A DNA stretch of 15,295 bases from Syntrophomonadaceae bacterium. GTDB taxonomy: Bacteria; Bacillota; Dethiobacteria; DTU022. The stretch's first letter is position 1; each line of letters opens with the position of its first letter. The stretch spans positions 1 through 15,295 of the forward strand of contig SLHT01000232.1 in NCBI GenBank assembly GCA_007136055.1. Reading direction: 5' to 3'. The notes below the pieces were generated by a model. It ran no database searches. It was not told the DNA's origin and saw only the letters and a program-made list of their open reading frames with translations. A program made the position numbers and the translations under genes. This document shows positions 7,830-15,108 of the stretch, in pieces.

Positions 7830-9125
7830 ATGTCTCTGGCCCCTGAAAAAATATTAAGCGACCTGATCCGCATTAATACCTCCAACCCCCCTGGCAACGA
7901 ATCTGCCATTGTTTTTTATCTTAAAGAACTATTTGAAAGTGCGGGCATAGCTGTTGAGATAATTGAACCTGAGGAAGGAAGGGGTAGCTTTATTGCCCGG
8001 ATCGGTTCGGGCCCAAAAAAGCTACTGTACCTGTCCCATGCCGATGTGGTTCCTGTCGGAGAAGGGTGGGATTTTGAACCTTTTTCCGGAGAGATAAAAA
8101 ACGGAATAATTTACGGAAGGGGTGCTCTTGATTGCAAAGATTTAATGGCGGCCCAGGTCTCGGCAGCCCTGCAGCTGATCGAAGAAAAAGTTCCCCTGCA
8201 GGGGGAGCTTGTTATTGCGGCGACTGCTGATGAAGAAGCGGGCGGACGTCTCGGGGTCGGATACATTACAGAAAAACATCCGCAACTGATTAAAGCTGAT
8301 TATGCTATTAATGAGGGTGCTGATCATCCTATCATTTTAGACGGCAGGATGCTTTATTTTCTGCAGGTGGGCGAAAAAGGTACGGCCTGGTGCAGATTGA
8401 AAGCGCATGGCACTTCCGGTCACGGTTCAATACCAACGCTGGCGGACAATGCTGTGGTAAAAATGTCTAAGGCTGTCAGCCGGTTGCATAACTACCGGGC
8501 GGAGGTAGTCCTCATTCCCGAGATGGAAAAACTGCTCAGGAACCTGGCTGAGCTGTGTGGAATAAAAATTGATTCTCTAGGCCCTGATCAGGTTGACGTT
8601 CTCCTTGAAGAACTTCCCCTGGAAAAACCCTTTGTGGAATCTTTGCGTTCGATGACCCGCATGACTGTTTCCCCGAACATAATAATGGGCGGGTCTAAAA
8701 CCAATATTGTACCCGATTACTGTGAAGCCGATCTAGATATTAGGATCTTGCCTGGACAGGACTGTGAATATGTTGAATCTGAATTGCGTCTAATCATCAG
8801 CAAAGACATTGAGATTGAGTTTACCGAGTACCGCGCTCCTACCTTTTCAAGTTCGAAAGAACCCTTCTATAAATTGCTGGAGGATGTTACTCTGGAGTTA
8901 GCAGGCAAAAATGCTTTATGCTTACCCATAATTTCTGCCGGCTCCACTGATTCCAAGTTCATCCGCACCGCGGGTATCCCTGCATATGGAATAGGTCATA
9001 TGGCCGAGGGCTTTGATTTGAAGGCCCGGACTACCGTTCACGGCAGGAACGAACGGACCGACACCGCCAGCCTTCATTTGAAAACTGCTTTTTTAAAAGA
9101 ACTGGCCTGTCGTTATCTGAGTTAG
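7830..9125 (+). CDS. M20 family metallopeptidase (ArgE/DapE/ACY1/CPG2 group)
   Basis: 431 aa, a cytoplasmic two-zinc amidohydrolase by family. The visible site residues follow the M20 order: SHADVVP (H70, D72), GRGALDCKD (D101, bridging), ADEEAGG (E135 general base, E136 metal), NEGAD (E162), and near the end TTVHGRNERTD (H404). The dimerisation or lid domain begins around HGTSGHGSIP (193-202) and returns to the catalytic domain near ISAGSTDSKF. Members cleave dipeptides, N-acyl amino acids, acetylornithine or succinyl-diaminopimelate; sequence alone does not choose between these. Its position just after a peptide importer favours breakdown of imported dipeptides or N-acyl amino acids. ATG 7830 has a near-perfect Shine-Dalgarno (AAGGAGGAG). 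27 bp separate it from the next gene. Confidence 0.9.
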   Translation: MSLAPEKILSDLIRINTSNPPGNESAIVFYLKELFESAGIAVEIIEPEEGRGSFIARIGSGPKKLLYLSHADVVPVGEGWDFEPFSGEIKNGIIYGRGALDCKDLMAAQVSAALQLIEEKVPLQGELVIAATADEEAGGRLGVGYITEKHPQLIKADYAINEGADHPIILDGRMLYFLQVGEKGTAWCRLKAHGTSGHGSIPTLADNAVVKMSKAVSRLHNYRAEVVLIPEMEKLLRNLAELCGIKIDSLGPDQVDVLLEELPLEKPFVESLRSMTRMTVSPNIIMGGSKTNIVPDYCEADLDIRILPGQDCEYVESELRLIISKDIEIEFTEYRAPTFSSSKEPFYKLLEDVTLELAGKNALCLPIISAGSTDSKFIRTAGIPAYGIGHMAEGFDLKARTTVHGRNERTDTASLHLKTAFLKELACRYLS

Positions 9126-9152
9126 AGACATGTTGCTCGGAGGTTGAAACTT

Positions 9153-10253
9153 ATGAAAGCGGCATTTGGACATATGGGCACCCTGACCCCGGTTATAGAA
9201 ATGATCCTTGAAGACCTTGGCCATCAACCGATTACTCCTAATCGGCCCACCCGTCAGACCCTGGCCCTCGGAGCCAGGTACGCTCCTGAGTTTGCCTGCA
9301 TACCCTTTAAAATAGTTTTAGGCACTTATGTCGAATGCCTTCAGCGGGGAGCTGATACCCTGATTAGCGGTGGAGGATACGGTCCCTGCCGGGCAGGTCT
9401 TTACGGTGAACTGCACGGTCGTATTCTAAGAGATCTTGGTTACAAGTTTGGTTTTATCTTTTTCTGGCCTCCGCTCAGGAAACCGGTTCATTTCTTCAGA
9501 CAGCTGAAAAAGCTTAAAGGGACTCACTCGTGGAGTTACCTGTGGATAACTATTAAAAAAGGGTATGACAAACAGGTTATTCTAGATGATCTGGAAATGT
9601 TGGCCCAGCGAATCAGGCCACGCGAGCACAAGTACGGCTCTACTTCGAGAGCTTTCGAACAAGCCTATTCCATTATGCGCCAGGCCAAGACTGCTTCGGA
9701 AATTAGAAAAGCAGGTAAAGAAGGCCATGAAATTATGATCGCAGTGCCTCATGATCAAAGCCTCCAACCTTTGAAGGTAGGAGTTATTGGCGAGATTTAT
9801 GTTCAGCTGGAGTCATTTGCTAACTTTTTCATTGAGGAACAGTTGGGCCAACTGGGGGTTGAAGTGCGGCGCAGTATTTACCTGACCAGCTACGCCCGGC
9901 ACGACGTTCTTTCGACCAAGGGTGATATGGCCAGCCGCAAACTGGCCATGCCTTACCTGGCTCAAAAAGTGGGCGGGCATGGGCAAAATAGTGTTGGTGA
10001 TATTATTCGTTATTCGAAGTTGGGTTACGATGGCGTTGTCCAGCTTGCTCCTTTTTCCTGTATACCTGAAATCGTAGCTAAAAGCCTGGTTCCTCAGCTC
10101 AGCAAAGATTTTGGCATACCCGTATTGACATTATTTATTGATGAACAAACAGGTGCAGCAGGTATTAAAACCAGGCTTGAGGCATTTGTTGATATGATGG
10201 AACAACGTCGTTCCAAAGGTTGTCAGGGGGACGGGGTTACTGACAACCTTTAA
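9153..10253 (+). CDS. DUF2229 / 2-hydroxyglutaryl-CoA dehydratase D-component-like protein
   Basis: 366 aa from ATG 9153, which has GGAGG (9139-9143) 9 nt upstream; an in-frame TTG at 9144 is too close to that site. The N-terminus MKAAFGHMGTLTPVIEMIL, then YAPEFACIPFKI (C49) and SGGGYGPCRAGLYGEL (C79), recalls the 'CoA protein activase' relatives of HgdB. GVIGEIYVQLESFANFF (210-226) begins the second half. The end has LAPFSCIPEIV (C303) and FIDEQTGAAG followed by TRLEAFVDMM (341-350), nearly the same tail as the partial gene at 2-931. C49, C79 and C303 are candidate Fe-S ligands. In relatives I recall, such genes sit beside DUF2229 and the activase; here it lies about 7 kb away behind the transporter and peptidase. 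The last 14 residues come from a perfect inverted repeat and lie outside the conserved domain. Confidence 0.82.
   Translation: MKAAFGHMGTLTPVIEMILEDLGHQPITPNRPTRQTLALGARYAPEFACIPFKIVLGTYVECLQRGADTLISGGGYGPCRAGLYGELHGRILRDLGYKFGFIFFWPPLRKPVHFFRQLKKLKGTHSWSYLWITIKKGYDKQVILDDLEMLAQRIRPREHKYGSTSRAFEQAYSIMRQAKTASEIRKAGKEGHEIMIAVPHDQSLQPLKVGVIGEIYVQLESFANFFIEEQLGQLGVEVRRSIYLTSYARHDVLSTKGDMASRKLAMPYLAQKVGGHGQNSVGDIIRYSKLGYDGVVQLAPFSCIPEIVAKSLVPQLSKDFGIPVLTLFIDEQTGAAGIKTRLEAFVDMMEQRRSKGCQGDGVTDNL
10215..10251 (+). terminator. Perfect 12-bp inverted repeat overlapping a stop codon (terminator-like hairpin)
   Basis: AAAGGTTGTCAG (10215-10226) and CTGACAACCTTT (10240-10251) are exact reverse complements separated by 13 nt. 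The last T is the first base of the TAA stop of the DUF2229-like gene. There is no good T-tract after it (AACAATTTG), so it may be an imperfect terminator, an mRNA-stabilising stem, or a translation-coupling structure before dusB 29 bp further on. Confidence 0.55.
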
Positions 10254-10279
10254 CAATTTGCCCCGGGGAGAAAAGATAA

Positions 10280-11254
10280 TTGACATTACAAATCGGACCG
10301 CTAACTGTCCGGCCCGGACTGGCCATGGCGCCTATGGCTGGTGTTACCGACCACCCCTTTAGGGTCCTGGCGAAGGAACAAGGTTGTCCGCTGGTATATT
10401 CCGAAATGATCAGCGCGAAGGGTCTTGTTTTAAGCAGCAGACGTAACAGCTCTTTGCTTTATTTTACCAATCGGGAAAGGCCGATTGGTTTTCAGCTTTT
10501 TGGATCAGATCCTATGATTATGTCTGAGGCTGCCCGGATAATAGAAACGTTCGGTCCGGATTTCATCGATTTAAATCTTGGCTGTCCCACTCCAAAAATT
10601 ATCCGTAATGGCGAGGGAGGAGCTTTGATGCGCAACCCGGCTCTTTGCAGGGAAATCTTTTGTGCTGTTGTAAGCGCTGTTTCCTGTCCGGTTACCGTCA
10701 AACTGCGAAAGGGTTGGGATGAGCAATCCCTTAATGCTTTAGAAATTGCCAGGTTGGCGGAAAAAAGCGGCATGAAAGCGGTCACGATTCACGGTAGAAC
10801 CGTCAGGCAGGGTTACAGTGGCAGGGCTGACTGGGACATTATTAAACAGGCAAAAGAATTGCTTTCCATACCTGTAATCGGTAACGGTGATGTCGATTCG
10901 CCATATTCTGCTGAAGAAATGTTTAATATCTGTGGCTGTGATGGCGTGATGATCGGCAGGGCGGCACGAGGCAATCCCTGGATATTCGGGGCAACTCTGG
11001 CCTGGTTGCGGGATGGAAAAATACTTCAGCCTCCTACGATGGAAGAGATTGTAGAAATGATTTTAAAGCATTTTCGAATAGCCATTGATTTTAAAAATGA
11101 AGCTACCGCTGCCAGGGAAATGCGTCGCCATGCCGCTTGGTACATTAAGGGAATTGAAGGAGCAGCCGTTCTCAGACAGCAGTTGGTAAGGATTACAAGT
11201 TTTAGCGAAACCGAAAAAATACTCAGGGACTTTGCGGCAAGAAGCCGTTCGTAA
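10280..11254 (+). CDS. dusB: tRNA-dihydrouridine synthase, DusB family
   Basis: 324 aa flavoenzyme that reduces uridines in the tRNA D-loop using FMN and NADPH. Motifs in order: MAPMAGVTDHPFR (16-28) at the FMN site, DLNLGCPTPKI with catalytic C102, KLRKGW (K141), TIHGRTVRQGYSG (169-181; H171), IGNGDV (200-205) and GRAARGNPW, then the C-terminal helical tRNA-binding domain with RREMRRH-like RREMRRHAAWYIKG. Length is typical. The start is TTG 10280, giving MTLQIGPLTVRPGLAMAPMAG, the usual DusB N-terminus; GGGGAG lies about 11 nt upstream. I recall dusB near greA and lysS in many Clostridia, which fits this locus. It sits 26 bp after the previous gene and may be read from it. Confidence 0.95.
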   Translation: MTLQIGPLTVRPGLAMAPMAGVTDHPFRVLAKEQGCPLVYSEMISAKGLVLSSRRNSSLLYFTNRERPIGFQLFGSDPMIMSEAARIIETFGPDFIDLNLGCPTPKIIRNGEGGALMRNPALCREIFCAVVSAVSCPVTVKLRKGWDEQSLNALEIARLAEKSGMKAVTIHGRTVRQGYSGRADWDIIKQAKELLSIPVIGNGDVDSPYSAEEMFNICGCDGVMIGRAARGNPWIFGATLAWLRDGKILQPPTMEEIVEMILKHFRIAIDFKNEATAAREMRRHAAWYIKGIEGAAVLRQQLVRITSFSETEKILRDFAARSRS

Positions 11255-11257
11255 TCT

Positions 11258-11280
11258 AGGGCGAAAAGGGCCCTGCTTCT
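11258..11280 (+). terminator. Possible weak terminator after dusB
   Basis: A 5-bp stem AGGGC/GCCCT (11258-11262 with 11270-11274) with a 7-nt loop is followed by GCTTCTTTAT. It is GC-rich but short, and the T-run is interrupted. It is supported mainly by its position between dusB and a good promoter. Confidence 0.3.
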
Positions 11281-11300
11281 TTATATTTAAAACTTTCCCA

Positions 11301-11329
11301 TTGCCACCAACCTGGTTTAATAGTAAAAT
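11301..11329 (+). promoter_or_regulatory. Sigma-A promoter of the HTH / 'quinate dehydrogenase-like' gene pair
   Basis: TTGCCA (11301-11306, 5/6 match), an exact 17-bp spacer, and TAAAAT (11324-11329, 5/6 match). The predicted start is near 11336, leaving a leader of about 77 nt that contains two nested inverted repeats before the TTG start at 11413. Confidence 0.65.
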
Positions 11330-11340
11330 TAGGATGCTCA

Positions 11341-11376
11341 CATAATTGTGCACAATGATCTGCAGATGCAGTTATG
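11341..11376 (+). promoter_or_regulatory. Nested palindromes just downstream of the promoter (candidate operator or leader hairpin)
   Basis: ATTGTGCACAAT (11345-11356) is a perfect 12-bp palindrome. Four bases later comes CTGCAGATGCAG (11360-11371), two 5-bp arms around GA. CATA (11341-11344) and TATG (11373-11376) can close the whole unit. It starts within about 10 bp of the predicted transcription start, a usual place for a repressor site. The downstream HTH protein is the obvious candidate to bind it. Confidence 0.45.
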
Positions 11377-11412
11377 TAGAAAAAACACAACCGGTTGATG
11401 GAGGTTTACATA

Positions 11413-11943
11413 TTGCAGCAAGAGCGTCTTTTTAGAATCGGTGAAAAGCTGATCAGTTTAAATAAAGCGTTTCGTGTTGTTGAAAGAGCCCTGGCATTGC
11501 GGGAGCAGGGTTTCTCCCAGCAGGAAACCTCCGGGCGGTTGCATCTTGACCGCAGTTTTGTCTCTCGCCTGGAGTCGATCGGCGAAATCCGCAAGGGCAA
11601 CCGCATTGCGGTAATTGGTTTTCCCCTGGCTAATTCAAATCATATTTCCGAGCTTTGCCGCACTTATGGCCTTGAGTATTATCTGATCCTCAATAATCGG
11701 GAACGATGGGAAATGGTTCAGGATAAGAAGGCTCTTGAATTTTTCAACAACATGCTTGAACTTTTAGCTCGGCTGCGTCAATTCGATTTGCTGATTATGA
11801 TCACTTCTGAAAAATGGTGTCATCTTGCCGAAGCCTTGCTTGACATACAGGTCATCCAAATTGATCTTGGACCGACTCCTATAGAGGAAGATCTTTTTTT
11901 TGAGAAGGAACGTTTGGAGTCTATTTTAAAACAGGTAATGTAG
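11413..11943 (+). CDS. Small HTH-containing putative transcriptional regulator
   Basis: 176 aa from TTG 11413, chosen because GGAGG (11400-11404) is 8 nt upstream; starts at 11395 or 11398 would place that site inside the gene. Residues about 20-57 (VVERALALREQGFSQQETSG, then LDRSFVSRLESIG) form a convincing helix-turn-helix of the Xre/ParB-like kind, with the recognition helix around SFVSRLE. The rest (about 60-176) begins with a strand-like IAVIGFPLANSNHISEL, suggesting an alpha/beta sensing domain with no motif I can name. It is followed after 25 bp by the 'quinate dehydrogenase-like' gene, and I recall this pair as conserved in Clostridia. Autoregulation through the palindromes in its own leader is an inference. 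Ligand and target are unknown. Confidence 0.75.
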   Translation: MQQERLFRIGEKLISLNKAFRVVERALALREQGFSQQETSGRLHLDRSFVSRLESIGEIRKGNRIAVIGFPLANSNHISELCRTYGLEYYLILNNRERWEMVQDKKALEFFNNMLELLARLRQFDLLIMITSEKWCHLAEALLDIQVIQIDLGPTPIEEDLFFEKERLESILKQVM

Positions 11944-11968
11944 CAGCATAGAAGGGAGAGCAAGGAAG

Positions 11969-12868
11969 TTGAAACATGTAGTAGGTATTAGCCTCGGTTC
12001 TTCAACTAGAAATCATGTTGCAACAATAGAGTTGATGGGCGAACAATACAAGGTTGAACGTATCGGCACGGATGGCAACATGAAAAAGATGGTTGAAATG
12101 ATCGACGAACTTGATGGTAAAGTAGATGCTTTTGGCCTGGGAGGGATGGATCTTTATATCTATGCTGTCGATCGACGCTATGAATTCAGGGATGCCAGAA
12201 GGATAACACGGGCAGCTCGAAAGACGCCTATTGTCGATGGCTCCGGTCTTAAAAATACTCTTGAACGGCGTTCTATAGAGCAACTGGCCGAGCAAACCGA
12301 TCTGTTTAAAAAAACCAGGAAAGTTCTTTTGATTTCTGCCATGGATCGCCTTGGCATGGCCCAGGCTCTTGAAAAAGTGGGCTGCAAGATGACTTATGGC
12401 GACCTGCTATATGTGCTCGGCCTGCCGGTGCCTTTGTCGTCATTAAAAAGCCTGGCGATGATTGCCCGGGTTTTGGCTCCGCTGGTTGGCCAGCTGCCAT
12501 TTACGATGATTTACCCCACCGGTGACAAGCAAACAGTAAGCAAGCCGCGTTTTACCCGTTACTTTTACGAAAATGACATCATCGCCGGCGATTTTCACTT
12601 TATTCACCGCTATATGCCTGAGGAGCTTGCGGGCAAGGTAATTATTACCAATACGATAACAAAAGAGAATGTGGAGTTCTTGCGCAAACGCAAGCTAAAA
12701 ACGCTGATTACCACCACTCCTGATATGGAAGGACGCTCTTTTGGCACCAATGTCATGGAAGCTTTACTGGTTTGTATGGCAGGTGGAAAGCAGGAATTGA
12801 CTGAAGAACATTATTATTTTCTGCTAGAAAAGCTTAAGATAAAGCCGAGAATTATCGAGCTGCAATAA
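11969..12868 (+). CDS. Conserved clostridial protein often annotated 'quinate 5-dehydrogenase'; function unproven
   Basis: 299 aa from TTG 11969, with GGGAGAG and AAGGA upstream; the nearby ATG at 11976 is out of frame. Recognisable family blocks are GISLGSSTRNH (6-16), VERIGTDGNM (29-38), DAFGLGGMDLYI (53-64), KTPIVDGSGLKNTLERR (85-101), LLISAMDRLGMAQAL (120-134) and TTTPDMEGRSFGTNVMEAL (248-266). I match it from memory to proteins labelled quinate 5-dehydrogenase, but I see no classic GxGxxG dinucleotide loop or quinate/shikimate dehydrogenase catalytic lysine-aspartate pair, and no shikimate or quinate genes lie nearby. The segment KVLLISAMDRLGM could be a Rossmann-like strand-loop. It is cytoplasmic, with no signal or membrane segment. 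Its constant partner appears to be the HTH gene upstream, so a regulatory or house-keeping role is as likely as catabolism. Confidence 0.75.
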   Translation: MKHVVGISLGSSTRNHVATIELMGEQYKVERIGTDGNMKKMVEMIDELDGKVDAFGLGGMDLYIYAVDRRYEFRDARRITRAARKTPIVDGSGLKNTLERRSIEQLAEQTDLFKKTRKVLLISAMDRLGMAQALEKVGCKMTYGDLLYVLGLPVPLSSLKSLAMIARVLAPLVGQLPFTMIYPTGDKQTVSKPRFTRYFYENDIIAGDFHFIHRYMPEELAGKVIITNTITKENVEFLRKRKLKTLITTTPDMEGRSFGTNVMEALLVCMAGGKQELTEEHYYFLLEKLKIKPRIIELQ

Positions 12869-12905
12869 AAAATTGGAGATAAAAAGTCCAGACCCGCAAA
12901 AAATC

Positions 12906-12934
12906 TTGACAACGGTGGGTGGACACCTTATAAT
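12906..12934 (+). promoter_or_regulatory. Fully consensus sigma-A promoter of greA-lysS
   Basis: TTGACA (12906-12911), exactly 17 bp, then TATAAT (12929-12934): a perfect match to the housekeeping consensus. It lies 37 bp after the previous stop, and transcription should start near 12941. The spacer holds a short GGTG-N6-CACC dyad (12914-12927). A perfect promoter in front of greA and lysS suggests strong expression that may need damping at the leader or by the dyad. Confidence 0.85.
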
Positions 12935-12940
12935 ATATCA

Positions 12941-13122
12941 AAAATTAAAGGTTACCGGGATCGGTGTCAAGCTTACTTTGACACTGTCTTTATCTGCGCA
13001 GGCTTCTTCATTTTTTGAAGCCGCTCTTTATTTTGGAAGCCTGGATCGATACAAAAAGGATCAGATTACAATATAAACGGTTTTAGCATTTGCAATAAAT
13101 ATGGCAAGGGGGTAGAGTTACC
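12941..13122 (+). promoter_or_regulatory. Structured 5' leader of greA, about 180 nt, with competing hairpins
   Basis: There is no gene I would accept in this stretch. Hairpin 1 pairs 12964-12970 (GTGTCAA) with 12978-12984 (TTGACAC), extendable by two pairs. CAGGCTTC (12999-13006) can pair either with nearby GAAGCC (13017-13022), which is followed by U-rich GCTCTTTATTTT, or over 8 bp with GAAGCCTG (13036-13043). The two choices exclude each other, which is the layout of an attenuator. I see no T-box sequence or known lysine riboswitch. Ribosome site AAGGGGG lies before ATG 13123. Confidence 0.4.
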
Positions 13123-13599
13123 ATGGAAAACAATGAAGAACTGCTTTTGACTAAAGACGGTTTGGAGAAGCTGGAAAAAGAACTTCACCATTTAAAAACG
13201 GTTAAGCGAAAGGATATTGCCGCACGTATTAAAGAGGCCATTGCATATGGTGATATTACTGACAACTCTGAATATGAGGATGCTAAAAATGAACAGGCTT
13301 TTGTTGAAGGGAGGATCATAACTCTTGAAAAAATGCTGCGTCGTGCCCGCCTTCTCGAAAAGAGTGACAACGATGCCCTTTATGTGGCCTTGGGTTCAGT
13401 AGTTAAACTGAAAGAAAAAAAATCAGGACAAAACTTTGAATACACTATTGTAAGCACGGCTGAGGCTGATCCGACAGAAAAAAAGATATCCAATGAATCA
13501 CCGGTCGGCAAAGCCATTTTTGGCCTTTCGGTTGGATCAGAAGTTGAAGTTAAAGTACCGGTAGGCACGATGAGTTATAAGATCGAAGCAATTAATTAA
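13123..13599 (+). CDS. greA: Transcription elongation factor GreA
   Basis: 158 aa, the usual length. It binds RNA polymerase in the secondary channel and stimulates cleavage of backtracked RNA. The N-terminal coiled coil covers about 10-75 (LTKDGLEKLEKELHHLK, then RKDIAARIKEAIAYGDITDN, then EYEDAKNEQAFVEGRI). Its tip carries D44 and D47, aligning with the catalytic acidic pair (D41/E44 of E. coli); the second position is Asp here rather than Glu. The C-terminal FKBP-like domain follows (VALGSVVKLKE, then ESPVGKAIFGLSVGSEVEV). ATG 13123 has AAGGGGG upstream. It is transcribed from the consensus promoter at 12906 and sits 27 bp before lysS, as often seen in Firmicutes. Confidence 0.96.
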   Translation: MENNEELLLTKDGLEKLEKELHHLKTVKRKDIAARIKEAIAYGDITDNSEYEDAKNEQAFVEGRIITLEKMLRRARLLEKSDNDALYVALGSVVKLKEKKSGQNFEYTIVSTAEADPTEKKISNESPVGKAIFGLSVGSEVEVKVPVGTMSYKIEAIN

Positions 13600-13626
13600 G
13601 CATCATCGAACACTGGAGGTAATATA

Positions 13627-15108
13627 ATGGAGCAGGAGCAACAACAGCTGAATGAACTTCTTATGATACGGCGGCGCAAGCTTGAAGAGCTGCGTAACAG
13701 GGGTGTCGAACCATTCGGACAAAAATTCGAAGCTGATTACTATTCTGCAGATATCATCGGAAACTTTGACACGCTGGAGAGCCGTGAAGTAACCGTAGCC
13801 GGAAGGCTGATCAGCATTCGTTCACATGGAAAAGCGGCTTTTGCTCATCTTCAGGACTACCGGGGACAGATTCAAATATATTTGCGACAGGACCAGGTTG
13901 GAGAAGAACAATATGAAATCTTCGATTTTGTCGACATAGGTGATTTTATCGGGGTTGTTGGTGATGTTTTCAAGACACGCAAGGGAGAAGTTACGGTTAA
14001 TGTTAAAAAATACACCTACCTGGCCAAAGCATTGCGGCCACTTCCTGAAAAGTGGCACGGGCTAAAAGATATAGAGCTGCGTTACAGGCAGCGGTACGTT
14101 GACCTGATTGTTAACGAAGAAGTAAAGCAGACTTTTATCGATCGTAGTCGCATTATCTCGGCTATGCGAGAACTTCTTAATGAATGGGGCTTTCTCGAGG
14201 TGGAAACGCCGATTATGCAGACAATTGCCGGTGGCGCCCTGGCCCGGCCGTTTGTTACACATCACAACGCGCTGGATATTAAGCTTTTTCTTCGCATAGC
14301 AACCGAACTTCATTTAAAAAGGCTGTTGGTAGGAGGCCTGGATAAAGTATACGAAATCGGACGTATCTTTCGTAACGAAGGCATTTCTACTATCCACAAT
14401 CCGGAATTTACTTCTGTGGAGATTTACCAGAACTATGCTGATTACGAAGATATGATGAAAATTACCGAAAATCTTGTTTGCCAGATTGCACAAAAAGTTT
14501 TCGGTACTGGCAAAATTAGTTTTCAGGGTAAGGAAGTCGACTTAACTCCTCCCTGGCCGCGTGAAACGATGATCGATGTCGTCCGCAAGTATTCAGGGGT
14601 TGACTTTTCGCAAATATCTGATGATCAGTCTGCGTTTGAAGCAGCCAGGAAAGCAGGCCTGGAGCTTGATAAGGGGTTGCCCTGGGGAGAAGTTCTTTAC
14701 CTGTTTTTCGAGGAATTTTGCGAGGAGCAACTTTTAGATCCAATCTTTGTTACTGAATTTCCAATTGAAGTTTCGCCCCTGGCTAAAAAGCTGCCTTCTG
14801 ATCCCCGTTTAACCTTGCGTTTTGAAGGCTTTATAGCAGGTTGGGAAATTGCTAATGCTTTTACAGAGTTAAACGATCCTATTGATCAGCGTGAACGTTT
14901 CGAACAGCAGCTTGGAAAACGGGAAGCGGGCGATGATGAGGCTCATGTTATGGATAACGATTTCATAAATGCCCTTGAACACGGCATGCCTCCTGCAGGC
15001 GGTCTGGGAATTGGAATTGATCGGCTGGTAATGCTGCTTACCGATAATATCTCTATCCGTGATGTTATTCTTTTTCCGACTCTAAAGCCGCGTGCAGGAG
15101 GCGAATAA
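13627..15108 (+). CDS. lysS: Lysyl-tRNA synthetase, class II
   Basis: 493 aa, normal for bacterial LysRS; it charges tRNA-Lys in the cytoplasm. The N-terminal OB-fold anticodon-binding domain is at about 55-135 (VTVAGRLISIRSHGKAAFAH). The class II catalytic domain follows: motif 1 region around RYVDLIVNEEVKQTF and VETPIMQTIAGGALARPFV, motif 2 GRIFRNEGIST followed by HNPEFTSVE (245-264), the conserved EIANAFTELNDPIDQRERFE, and motif 3 GLGIGIDRLVMLL (459-471; R466). Two positions differ from the sequence I know best: Ile rather than Arg before HNPEFT (I256), and Trp rather than Arg before EIANAF. ATG 13627 has TGGAGG about 9 nt upstream. Likely co-transcribed with greA. No clear terminator follows. 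Confidence 0.97.
   Translation: MEQEQQQLNELLMIRRRKLEELRNRGVEPFGQKFEADYYSADIIGNFDTLESREVTVAGRLISIRSHGKAAFAHLQDYRGQIQIYLRQDQVGEEQYEIFDFVDIGDFIGVVGDVFKTRKGEVTVNVKKYTYLAKALRPLPEKWHGLKDIELRYRQRYVDLIVNEEVKQTFIDRSRIISAMRELLNEWGFLEVETPIMQTIAGGALARPFVTHHNALDIKLFLRIATELHLKRLLVGGLDKVYEIGRIFRNEGISTIHNPEFTSVEIYQNYADYEDMMKITENLVCQIAQKVFGTGKISFQGKEVDLTPPWPRETMIDVVRKYSGVDFSQISDDQSAFEAARKAGLELDKGLPWGEVLYLFFEEFCEEQLLDPIFVTEFPIEVSPLAKKLPSDPRLTLRFEGFIAGWEIANAFTELNDPIDQRERFEQQLGKREAGDDEAHVMDNDFINALEHGMPPAGGLGIGIDRLVMLLTDNISIRDVILFPTLKPRAGGE

Noticed and set aside
12873..13076. 67-aa ORF between the 'quinate dehydrogenase-like' gene and greA
   Set aside because: It begins upstream of the perfect promoter, so that transcript could not encode its start. 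The TTG has no ribosome site, the protein has no recognisable domain, and the frame spans the structured leader.
12941..13122. T-box or lysine riboswitch controlling greA-lysS
   Set aside because: I find no T-box consensus (the GGUGG-type antiterminator block) and no lysine riboswitch core. Only simple hairpins are visible.
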